A stretch of DNA of 64,000 bases from positions 10,792,056 through 10,856,055 of the forward strand of contig CM039189.1 in NCBI GenBank assembly GCA_008360975.2, given 5' to 3'. The stretch is from Lichenostomus cassidix (lineage: Eukaryota > Chordata > Aves > Passeriformes > Meliphagidae). Positions within the stretch are counted from its first letter, which is position 1. Every line of letters starts with the position of its first letter. The position numbers were made by a program, and so were the translations under genes. This document shows positions 1-10,319 of this stretch, in pieces. The notes under the pieces were generated by a model, which saw only the letters and a program-made list of their open reading frames with translations, ran no database searches and was not told where the DNA came from.

Positions 1-3000
1 AATTTGCAGTACTCTTGAGAATGCTTGAAGGGTTGTATTTGGCAGAAAATTTTAATATGACAGGATTTTTTGTCCTAGAGCCAAGATTTAATTTGTTCAT
101 GCATAATGCACTCAGTTGAGAATTTTCTCAAATGGTGGATTGTAGCTCTTCTTTTTTTGCCTGTGTTCAACGAGACAGGAAAAGCTTGCTAAACTGATAA
201 GCCTCTAGTAGTTTGATGGTTTGTGAAAGATTGATTGCAAGCTAAGTCCTTTTTCAGCTTTTCTTTCTGCCATTCACTGTCACATCCTGCCCCGTTTTTC
301 CCAAAGGACCCTATTTAAAGCCTATATTCAGGGTTATTAACTTTTTCACCAGGAAAGTTAAGCTTTATATAATTATACAAGAGAGGCTACCTGCAATGAG
401 GTTTATAGCTTATGACTGGTATGAAAATTCTGTGGAAGTCTTTTTGGTATTAAGGATGAGGGAATGCTTGACGCATATGCCTTTAATAGATCTGAGTGTG
501 AGAAAGAGGAGTGATTTATTCCAGCTGTCTGTTTTTCCTGAAATCCACACCTTTCCTTGTTTCTCAAGGGTTGTAGTGCAGGTACAGAAAACTTTGAGTT
601 CTGCTTAGGCCAAGCTGTGCATGACAAGACTGTGTTATTTGAATTTCACAACATTGTTTTTACTGGAATGGTAGAATGAACACTGTTGTTCATGGACAAT
701 GGCTGCTAGATGTGCCCAAATAAAGTCTTATGAGTTTCAGATGAGCTAAAGAAATGCTTTGCTTTGTTCTCATCTTACATTTTGAGGATTATGATGCAAA
801 TGTATTGTCAACTTTTTTTTTTGTTTTTTCCTATTCACCATTAATTCTCCATAGCTTAAAATCAACTGTCTGTGAAAGTGCTCACTGGTAAAGTTGTAGA
901 ATGTTTGTTGGAATCAAAGGTCAGTCCACTGGTGTCTGAAAAGTGAATTCACTCTAACACCATGGTCACAATTCTGCTTCGGTGCGATTTTGGCTCTCCT
1001 GCAAGCAGCTCTCATTTGTCATCTGGAAAGGTTCAAGTGACCATCCTCTGGCTAATATGCTGCCTTGTTTTGTCTTTTTGGATTGAAGACTAAACTTAGT
1101 CCAGGTTCTCAGTCAAACTGGGTAAATGGTAGGAGTTGTATGCTTTTTGCATCCTCTGATTCTGGAAGTAAAAGACATATTTTTGCTTTGGCACAAAGAC
1201 AGAAAACAAACAAACAATTTCTAGAATTTATTACAAGCATCCCACACCCACAGAATCAATTTTATTGCAACCTTTTTGTAGACCAAATACCAGAGCAAAC
1301 ATGCACAATTTTAAGTAGACTTCTGTTTGTAAGACTGGCCTATAATGTGTGTTTGCATGCATGTCCACATTCTAGTGGACAGATAATAAGGGCAAATGTC
1401 ACTACAGACCTTGTCTCTCATATTCCTCATCTTTTTGCATGTGGTTTCTGGCTTCACAATGGTTTCTTTAGTTCCTAGTTTTTCTTTTTTAGAAATTGTC
1501 TGACACAGATATAATATTTTTAATATTTTCTGAGTTAGACTGGAGGCCATAAGTGGATTATTACACTTGAGTAGAATAAAGCTTCATTTTTAGCAGTTCA
1601 GGCCTTCATATTCAAGAGCAACAAAATATTCCAGATTTTTCAGCTGAAAGGTTGGCATTCCACCTTAGAGAAGCTGTAAATAAACACTTCTTTCTGTCAG
1701 TTTGTTGGTTTAGTTGCTGTTCTGTGCTTAATGGATCAGAATTTTTTCTTCTCTGGCTTAAGGCAAAATTCCTCGTTAGGTTTGCTCTTCTGGTGCAATA
1801 GTCAGAGATTTCTCTACTCTTTTTCCTCACTCCAAAACCTTTCAAAATCTTCTTTTAGTAAAGGATATAAACTAAAGGACAAGTGAAACTGATGCCTTTA
1901 CTGACACCTAGATTGAACAATGCTTTTGTCTGCTGCAGCACTCTCTGGTATTTTAAGTAATAATTACTAAAAAAAAATATGACAAAATAATAAGCAGAGA
2001 TGGGACATAAGGCAGAATAATGTTCTGTCTGCAATCTAGTTTATTGTCTCTTGTTTGGTTTTCATCTAAGCAAAACAACAATTTGATTCGATTTGCCAAG
2101 TGGTCGTATTACGTGCAAGTCTAACTTGGCTGTCAAGGACAGTATCTCGAGTCTTTTTGAGTAATCTGCTCCTTTCTGAGCCATCTACTGAAATTTAGAA
2201 CCTAGGAAAATAGGAGACTGCAGAGAATTTATTTACATTTTTATTTTCCTAATAGAGCAAGGTATTTTTTCATTGCAAATTGTTTAAAAATAACAGAAAT
2301 TTGTGATTAGCTACAAGAATTTGAAGTTTTCGTCTCTTAGGTTGAATTCTTCTTGTCTAGGCCTTTGCATATTTCTAGGAAACTTGTGCAAGGTCAGCTC
2401 TGACTGTACTCAAATGGGATTAATTAGCCTGCTTTCTGAGAGGCTTGACCTGTACTGCCCAGAAGAAAGGATCTCACTTCTTTTTTAAGCTCTGCTTTTT
2501 AAAGAAGTGTCATAACAGAGCAGTGTAGTAATGTAAAAAAAAGATTAAAAATTTGTGCTCTGATGATTTATTCGCAATTCTTGCTTCAACAGGATTGTCT
2601 TGTATGGCAATGACTTTCCAGGGCAGATACATGAAGGATTCTTCAGTTTCAGTAATGAGACTACTGGTTGTCCTGACAAAGGGAATTGGGTTTGCCTTAA
2701 GCGTTTTAAGCATTTTTTTTGCCATTCAGGAATTTGAAGCCATTTTATGTTATTTTGTTGCTTTTGAAGCAAGCTGTGTCCTCCAGAGGACAGAGAGAAA
2801 AAAAGTTTTTTTGAAACAGGAAAACAATAGGGAGGGAATAGTGCTGGGACAGAGAAATAAATACAGCAAGTATTTTGAGCAGTACTGAGTCACCCTGCAG
2901 AGGTGTTGACAACAGGCTTGCATGCTTCTGTAAGTCAGAACACATTTCCATGGTATAAAAGATGCAGCACAGAGCTCCTTAAAAATGACTATTACTGCTT

Positions 3001-3880
3001 TACATATTTTATTTGCTACCAATAACCAGATTTCTGGGTAAAGTGGCACAACCTCATTAACATCAGCAAGGGTTCATTGGAGTAAGAATGAACCGAATTG
3101 AATTCCTCAGAGCTTCTGTTCCTGCTGAAGCTACAAGGTAACAGCTAATGCTCTGCACAGCATTTCCAAGAAAAAAAACATAGTTAATTGAAATCAGATG
3201 TAGTGATAAAGCTGTGTCCCAAGATCAAGGTGGGTGGTGGTCATTTGCCAGGAAATGTAGGAGTGGTTGTGCCTGTGTCTTTTATTTGGGGACATGACTG
3301 ATGTTTGAATAATGAAGAATCAAATTATTACATGCAAATCATAATTTAACGAAACAAAAGGTGTTTAATACTGCCTTACTTGATGGAGATTTTTTTTTCC
3401 TGTTTAACTTTTTAAGCTGCTTGAAAGTACTTAAAAAGACCCCTTAACTGTGTCATATTGAAGGTACTACACCAGCTTGCTTTCTCACACTGAGTCCAAA
3501 GCTCTGCTCACTTCTAAGGCATAAATACACTGTAGAAACAGAAGGTAAGCTGTGAAAATCTGCAAGTGAAATGAAGCAAGTCTTAAGGTAGTTGCAAAAG
3601 TTCAAAGACATGTAAGAACCAGCCCCCAGTTTTAGAGGACTCTTCCAGGAACAAAGAAAGCAGGGATTTTATTCTGGAAGTCCCCCAGGGCATGGTGCTC
3701 ATGTGGTGTTCCTCTGCTCCTGCTGCTGAGTTCTGCTGGATATCCAAAGGAATATCTTCTCTGCTCTCTTCTGTCTGAAGTCAGCATAGTCTATAAATTG
3801 TTAATACATTCATCATAAGCTGTGAAGTAGTTACTGCAGAGAAGACTGGTGCTATTTCAACTGCTGTGAAAATGTGTTTG
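1..3880. other. Non-coding AT-rich DNA, no gene recognised
   Basis: All six frames are closed by frequent stops. The longest frame, 1065-1478 on the + strand (137 codons), has no recognisable domain, no signal or membrane pattern and no similarity I know. A/T homopolymers, scattered AATAAA hexamers and near absence of CpG fit vertebrate intron or intergenic sequence. No repeat family was identified here by eye, although diverged repeats could be hidden. Confidence 0.6.
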
Positions 3881-3889
3881 TTTTGAGGG

Positions 3890-4290
3890 CTGCATAACTT
3901 GGAATAAATGTTTCATAAAATGTGTTATGAATGATGTATTTAACAACTAGAGCAGGTCAATAATCTTCAGAATTAAATTTAGTGGGTTTTTATTAAAGGT
4001 TGCCTGTTTCAGTGGTGAACAGTTTAGTAAGCATGTGGTGCTATAAACAAATGCTTCATGTGGTCTGTTATGAGTGCTTTATTAAATAGCTAGTCAATAG
4101 CTGCATTTACCAAATGAACTTAATTTATTATATTTATTTTTTCCTAAGGGTTTCACAGTTCATTATAAATGATTTATTGAACATATGTAAACCCATTTAG
4201 TAAGCTACGTTCTGCCTCTTAAAATGAGTGCAGTACGGCTTGATATTGCTAACACTTTGTAATTGTTTAAACAATGTTTATAAGTTACTA
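3890..4290. repeat. AT-rich block with an internal diverged direct duplication
   Basis: Two related segments, at about 3903-3965 and 4042-4102, share the ordered words ATAAA, TGYTTCAT, TGTTATGA, a TATTTAA or TATTAAA word, CTAG and GTCAATA, with small insertions and substitutions. A third partial echo is the word TTTAGTAAGC at 4023-4032 and 4195-4204. A perfect 14-bp palindrome, ATTGTTTAAACAAT, lies at 4262-4275. The pattern could be an old repeat related to the TTATAAA-rich families seen in vertebrate genomes, or an AT-rich non-coding element. I cannot assign it to a named family. Confidence 0.4.
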
Positions 4291-4326
4291 AAATATAATC
4301 AGAAAACACAGGTGTTGGGGTTTACG

Positions 4327-4380
4327 GGTTTTTTTGTTTGGTTGGTTTTGTTGTTTTTTGTTTTGTTTTGTTTTGTTTTT
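4327..4380 (+). repeat. T/G-rich low-complexity tract with (TTTTG)n
   Basis: The tract begins with alternating T runs and GG or GTTTGG words and resolves into about four TTTTG units at 4357-4378, followed by TTTTTGCAG. It is a simple repeat, and the same type recurs elsewhere on this strand. Confidence 0.85.
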
Positions 4381-4399
4381 GCAGGTCCTTAGAAGTCAT

Positions 4400-6238
4400 T
4401 GTAGATGACATTTAAAACATTTACAGTCAGTCTGTAGTGTGGTGCTTTCTGTAGTTCACACTTACTGGTAAAAGCAGTTGTTATATCCCATATACTTTAG
4501 TGTTGTTTTCTTAGGCAGCAACAATGAACTCGACAGTGCATGTGAAAAGATGACAGTAAAACCTACTTCATAGGAACCATCATCTAGGAAAACAATGCAT
4601 GTGGCACTCTGACATTTTGAAAGTTATCCTGCCTTATATTCCAGCCATAGATTGGTGCTTCATATTTTTTAAGACTGATATTTGGAGATGGATTGTTACC
4701 TTTCTCTGAGAATAATTTCCTTTCCTGCTTTTTGTATAGCTACCTATCAGCAAAGAATACAGTTTCTCTGCTTTGGAGGCCAGAGCAGTCTTCAGTTAGA
4801 GAAAGAATAAATAGGGCATATTCTCATATTCAAGCTGATCTTCATGGTTGTGGCTAATATTACTGCTAGCTGGGCTGTGTGTGTCCAAAAGAGTTAGTTT
4901 GTCTGTGAGAGTAACATTGGTTAACAAAACAAGAACCTGGAGCAGAAACAGTCAGAAACCCAAGGAGAAAGTGGGGCTGGGAGCTGCATTGTCTCTGCTC
5001 TGGGGCAAGGTCCTTGTCCCGTGCTAGCCGTTGAGTCTTTTTGTTTCCTTTTCCAGCAGTGTCATGAATTAACAGGTTTAATTATTATTCATGAATATTT
5101 AATAATTCTTGGCTGATCCTCAAACTATTTTGAGCCTCAGCCAGTTGGTCTCATCACCCTGCCAGTGTGCCCTTATCTTGCTGTGGAGGCTAAAGGAGTT
5201 TGATTAGAGCTCAGTAAATGGGACTTTGTATGTGGGGGTGGTATCTGAAACAGAGCTTTTAAGCTTACTTTGGATTCAAAAAGTATTTTTTTTGACATCA
5301 TAAAACCCACTAAAGGCCTTGTCTGAGGCAAGGATATGGGACTATGGAGCCAAGTACAGATATTTATAAGCAGCCTACAAAATAGAAAAAAATCACACTT
5401 TATTTTGATTGCTGTTCTGCAAAATGGTGTATATCACACATGAATAATTTATAATTTAAAAGCTTAGCTGAAAGTACCTTCAGAATGTGCAGCCGCATGT
5501 GATTTTGCTCCTGGTTGTTTAGTTGTTGCATTTCTTTTTGGTTTTTTTTAAAACAATGTATGATGAAAATTAATTTGGAGCTGTAGTATGGAAGCAGAAA
5601 CAAATGTCACAATATTTTTTCAAGGACTGTATCTGGAGAGAGAATACAGAATTATAAGTGTAAGATGCTCTACTGCATGCATGACAGAAGAAATAAGAGT
5701 AAACATGAAAAATGTTTTCTCTATAACTATGTCCTGGAAGCAGAGGCAGCAGATAGTGATAGTGTTGGGAAGCATCATGTATTGCATTGTTATCATTAAC
5801 TGAAAAAGAGCATGGAAGAGTGGGAGGTCGTTCACTCCTTCAGATAAAAGTGAAGATGCTTGTATTGGCAGGATAGGTTTGAATGCAAAACATAGGCAGG
5901 CAGAATTAATCCATTTCTGCACACTGCTCCATGCTCAAAAAGTGGTCTACAGCCCACAAATTTAAGCTGCATGATGGTGGTTTCTTAAAAAGCTCCAAAA
6001 CCAAACACCCTCATAATTGCATCAACTAATCACTGTGAGTTTGTAGAACCTTTTTCTGTAACTTTTTTGCTCTCCTTTCAATTTTCCTTCTTTTTTGCAT
6101 TTCCCACAGTAGTTGCTGTGGTGTTGCAGTACAAATTTTCTGCACCCTTTATTAAACTAATGACTAGGGTGTGCTGATCTACATACAGAAAAGTGTTTTA
6201 AGTACAGTAACATTGTAAAAGACTGGATTCCTCTACTA
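4400..6238. other. Non-coding DNA, no gene recognised
   Basis: Only short chance open frames occur, such as 5620-5922 on the minus strand (100 codons), and none is recognisable. The one local structure noted is an AT-rich inverted repeat at 5080-5107. Confidence 0.6.
5080..5107. repeat. AT-rich inverted repeat around TTCATGAA
   Basis: AATTATTA (5080-5087) and TAATAATT (5100-5107) are perfect reverse complements flanking a 12-base centre that contains the palindrome TTCATGAA. The arms hold TAAT cores, the usual homeodomain recognition word. Binding is inference only, because such words are common in AT-rich DNA. Confidence 0.5.
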
Positions 6239-6250
6239 AATTCATGAATT

Positions 6251-6418
6251 CACAGAATCACAGAATAAACTGTGTTGAAAGGGACCCACAAGGATCATCA
6301 AGTCTAACTCCTGACCCTGCACAAGGCCATCCCAAATTTCACACCATATGCCCAAGAGCATTGTTTGAAATGGTCAGGTTGGTGTTGTGACCACTGTCCT
6401 GGGGAGCCTGTTCCAGGG
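6251..6418 (-). mobile_element. CR1 LINE fragment, 3' UTR, antisense
   Basis: The segment opens with the reverse complement of the CR1 3' terminus (CACAGAATCACAGAAT). It continues with the conserved avian CR1 words GGGACCCACAAGGATCATCA, CTCCTGACCCTGCAC and GACCACTGTCCTGGGGAGCC, ending at CTGTTCCAGG. The element is therefore inserted on the minus strand and 5'-truncated, as most CR1 copies are. Some internal bases are missing around 6365-6380 compared with the usual arrangement. It has no coding capacity. The family assignment is firm; the subfamily (a neoavian CR1-J-like type) is inference. Confidence 0.9.
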
Positions 6419-6424
6419 TTTCTT

Positions 6425-7155
6425 GCTTTCTTCCCTTTTAATATGGTGTGGTATTGACAGATGTTACAATGAGATCCTATTTGCTACAGACTTATCCATC
6501 TAGCAGCTGTTCTCACTCTCTGTTTGACTTTCCAGCCACCCTGCTCTTTTCCTTGGATCTGGTTTGTCTATTGCTCTCCATGTTTCTACTGCAAACAGAA
6601 TCCTGTTTTTTTTACAGTGTGGGAATTAACAAGGTTGGTGATGAACTGGAGAACAGGCTTTTTGATTCCTGATAGCAGAGACCACACAGAATCATGGTGG
6701 TATGTGTGAAAGGTGCACACAGTACAGTGGTAAAATCTGCATTGTCCTGGTCTCTCCAGTTTCTGGTAGATGTGTGTCTGTGCCACAAGAGCTTTCTGTC
6801 TACTATGGGATGGCCCAGAAGGTGGCTGGGAGTAGTGTCAATCTTCTTGGATTATGTACGACACATTTCACAGCAACTGCAATCTCTGGGGTTTGTTATT
6901 TGGCTTTTTTTTTCTCCAGTAATCTGTCAGGCATTTTTGCCAGACAGTCTTGATACCAGAGCATGGATGAAAGGAGTTGTGGGGAAAGCAGGGGGAGAAG
7001 GTTTTGGGTTTTCTTCTTTGTGAACCTACTTTTGCCAGTTACACATCTGTTGCTGTTAGAAGAACTGGAATTCAGACCCTGGATCTCAGAAATTAAGAAT
7101 ATTAACTGAAAATGCTAATTGATTCCAGAGACTGCTCTATAAATGTGAGAGGTTT
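6425..7155. other. Non-coding DNA, no gene recognised
   Basis: Several overlapping open frames (6448-6672, 6694-7023 and 6702-6953, all +) look like chance frames. Their products have irregular composition and no known domain. A short T/G-rich patch follows at 7151-7184. Confidence 0.55.
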
Positions 7156-7189
7156 TTTGTGGTTTGTTTTTCTGTGGTTTTGTCCTTCC

Positions 7190-7512
7190 CCAGGGAGCCT
7201 GGTAAAAGGCATAAGGAGGTGGCTGAGATAGTGGGTATCCTAGCCCAGCGTGCGCCGTTAATCAGGCAGCTGAAGAGGAGCCACATTCAGATTGCTGCCA
7301 GATGTTTTTCTCAGCACAGATTTTCAAGCTGTGAAGCCAGGGCCCTGCCAGGACTGATAAGGCTAGGCATAAAATATTGGAGATGGCATCATGTTGGCCC
7401 AAAGGGTAACAATACAAAAGCCTGTCAGGCTTGGGGTTTAAAAAATTTTGTGGGATTGCTGGGACTCAGTCTCATTTTTGAAAAGCAGTTTAAGCATTTG
7501 GGCACACAATAA
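7190..7512 (+). other. GC-richer patch with a 117-codon open frame, identity unknown
   Basis: This stretch is less AT-rich than its surroundings and includes the CpG-bearing word CAGCGTGCGCCG near 7247-7258. One + frame stays open for 117 codons across 7159-7512. I recognise no domain, and there is no clear splice-site pair. It could be a relic of an old mobile element, a decayed exon or chance. I do not call it a gene. Confidence 0.2.
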
Positions 7513-7628
7513 GAAATATCGCTGGTGCCTGATTTCTGTTCCTTTGATATCAGTGAGAATTTAGGTCACAGGAACCTCTGTTATTTTAAGGCTCCCAAGG
7601 CCTCTGAGTTGCTTTTCAAGTATCTTAC

Positions 7629-7864
7629 CTGAAGTGGTGTTTATTTTTGAAGGAGATAGTTTAAACAGGTACTTGTAGATATGACCGAGCATTTCAGAGC
7701 TGCTGTGTGGGGTGCTCTGAGCAGTGAGATGTGCAGATCTGAGGCCTCCTGTTCCCATTCTGTGCAGGTGCTTTAGGGCTACCAGCAAGGCATCAATGCC
7801 TCTCATGTCATAAGCAGCTCTAGCCCTGTGCTCATCCAATTTGACACTCCAATCCTCATGAGGA
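7629..7864 (-). other. Candidate cryptic exon (weak), minus strand
   Basis: On the minus strand the sequence reads ...CACTTCAG|GTAAGATA..., a near-ideal splice donor with its boundary at 7629. An AG that could serve as acceptor precedes base 7864, although its polypyrimidine tract is poor. Between them one frame is open for about 78 codons with balanced, protein-like composition: charged and aliphatic residues, for example the stretch IDALLVALKHLHRMG, then Ser/Thr-rich and Tyr/Lys-rich parts. The exon would be in phase 2 at entry and phase 1 at exit. I recognise no protein family. It may be a decayed mobile-element frame or chance. Confidence 0.2.
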
Positions 7865-7869
7865 CTTTA

Positions 7870-10290
7870 CAGTATCATTGTAATAATAAGGATGGAAATT
7901 ACACTAATGCACATATAGTGTAATTGCACTGGCTGTGAAAGGTGAGACTAAAGGCCTACTTGGTGGAAATAAAAGACCAAAGCAAGCATCAGGGAGCTCT
8001 TCCCTGCTCTCTTCCAGCTCTTAACAACTTGGGAGGGCAGACCTTTTGAGTTAGCAGGGGTTTCAGTTTATTCTGTAACCCTTAATGAACGTTTCATGAA
8101 CTTGTGCAGTCTACTCATGGACCCACAGAGTTTTATTGTGTCCTGTGGCAAGGACTGCCACAGCTTAAATAAACCACGTGCACAAGAAACACCAAACTAA
8201 ATTCACTTGGTACACGCTATTTCTGTTCTTGAAATGGACACTGAAAAACTATCCTTCCTTAGCCTCTCCATGCCACCTCAAATGCTATTTCCCCAGCTAC
8301 TTGGAGAAGGAAGATACTCAGCATCATTTCTCTGTGTAGTCTAGAGAAATCTACCATTACCTGAAGAGAAGCTCCTCTTACAGTATAAGACAGTTTTTGG
8401 AAACTTTGAGTGTGGAAAATAGTACTGTAGCATTCCATGTGATTAAATATGACACTCACCTGGGCAACATCTCTAGATATTATGTAGATCTGTTGTATTT
8501 AAAGACATTGTTGCACTTTTAAGCCCCAAATGTGGCCCTTGGAGACAAGAAGTTTGTTGCTACATAAGTAGCCCATGTTCTGATTACCTGACCGTTAAGC
8601 TGGGAGATGGGAACTCCTGCATTTTAATCCTTATTCAGGATGTTTTCTTAAATGTGAGACAATCTGCTTGTATTCACTTTTCTCACTTAAAAAAACCCCC
8701 AAAATTGTTTAGAGAATAGTATTTTCTTTTATCGTGAGAATCAACCACCCAGTGTTTTGTAAACACAGAGGAGCATTCTTTAAGTAATTTTGATATTGCT
8801 GATTTTTAAAATTTGTTTTTAAATGTTAATCTTTTTGATATTGCTGATGTTAAACTGTCTGCATGTGTGTGTCCATTAAGAAGACTTTCTAGTAAATAAA
8901 ACACTGCAAAGGCTTTTTCTCTAATATTTAAATACTAGAGAATTTTTTAAAAGTTATTTTTCTGTTGAAAACTTGCAGTGTCTGTAACCTTCAAGCTGTC
9001 TTTTCAAGTCCCATTTTGGTTAGGAAGATGAAATTGTGGCATCTAATGGATATAAATGCTTCAATGCTGGGCATAATAAATAAAGATATAAACATCAATA
9101 TCTGTTGCTGCTGAGCAGTGGTTTATAGCCTCTCATTGTCTAGAAAATATATTTTCTTAACCCTTAAAATCCAACTTTCTGATATTTTTCTGCGTATTGC
9201 AACAGCTTAAGCTTTCCAGACAGCACATTAGACATTATTGGGCATATAAGGAAAATTAAACTCTGCTGTGAAATCACTTTTTATTTCCACACCCGCTAGT
9301 ACTAGATCACGTCCCTGATTAGAAGAGTTTTGTATGAAGAATACAGTCCAGAAACAAGAATGATAGAAGTGTCTTTGAAATAATGAAGAAGGGTTTTAGT
9401 TAACAGATCCATCTATATATATTTTGAAGTTCCATTGTCCCCAAAAATTGTTCTCCATTCCAGTTCAATAGCACTATATAGCTGTGCATTTTTTTTTAAT
9501 GCCATGGCAAGTCTAGATTTATTAAAATAAAACTGCGGGCCAAGGAGAGCATTCTCCATTCTTGTCCCTGTGGATGGGGTCAAGTGACTTGACCTTTCTT
9601 GTTCTCAAAATTTTTATCTTCTGTCCTTACTGGAGGACAACGCTGAGCTGAAAAAAACCCCCACACAACCTGAAAAAACTTTCCCAAAACACCCCCAACA
9701 ACATTAAACCCCCCCAAAAATAGACATCAAACAAGTGTCTGAGAAGTTTTGAGTGAATAGTGGAAGATCAGTGTAAAGTAATTGCTTTTTTACATCTTGC
9801 TTTTGAGCAAGTTGAAGATTTTTTTCACAGGAGTCCATACAGAATGGCATGGTTTAAAATAGTATGGAGCACATCAAAGTCTTTCTGTCAGTTAAATGTC
9901 TACATTTTTCATTGCAAGGTCTGACCTAGATTCCTCACTTCTTGCCTATAGCAAAGCTTTTCTCTGTGCCACATAAAATGAGGGTTTAAGAAAAGCTGCC
10001 CTGTAACCTGTCCTTGCAATGCAAATCCCTTTTGGACGAATTCTGGAAGTGTCACAGGCTTTCTAATGAGGAATGGTCAGGAGGATTCTGTTTTATACTG
10101 GAAAGAAACACAAGGAGCACAACAGGCTCTATTGTTTTGCTTTCACGTGGTAAGCAGAACAAACTCCATGCTGACAATTCGGGAGCCTTTGTACATGTTG
10201 TTCTTGGAACTCAGAGCTTTTCTTTGTTCCTTTTGCAGGCAGTGGGTTTTGAGGTATTGTTTTTCCAGCAGAGAAGCTTAGATAGCTGTA
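7870..10290. other. Non-coding DNA, no gene recognised
   Basis: Short chance frames only. Contents noted are a 16-base direct repeat (8788-8803 and 8833-8848), an A/C-rich tract at 9651-9722, and numerous A/T runs. A possible but very weak MIR-like trace near 8600-8700 was not accepted. Confidence 0.6.
9651..9722. repeat. A/C-rich low-complexity tract
   Basis: Runs of A alternate with runs of up to seven C (for example AAACCCCCCCAAAAA near 9707-9721). It is the complementary type of the T/G-rich tracts common elsewhere in the window and one of only two clear examples in this orientation. Confidence 0.8.
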
Positions 10291-10298
10291 GGTGGGTG

Positions 10299-10315
10299 CC
10301 CTCCCCCCCACCCCC
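10299..10315 (-). other. Possible G-quadruplex motif on the minus strand
   Basis: The + strand reads CCC-T-CCCCCCC-A-CCCCC. On the minus strand this satisfies four runs of at least three G separated by one-base loops, if the seven-base run is split. It is a composition-based structural prediction only. Confidence 0.4.
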
Positions 10316-10319
10316 AGGC

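Noticed and set aside
1065..1478. 137-codon + strand frame
   Set aside because: No recognised domain, irregular composition, and no splice or promoter context. Consistent with chance.
8590..8705. Possible MIR relic
   Set aside because: Only a loose resemblance to the sense core. Diagnostic words are absent, so it is indistinguishable from chance by eye.
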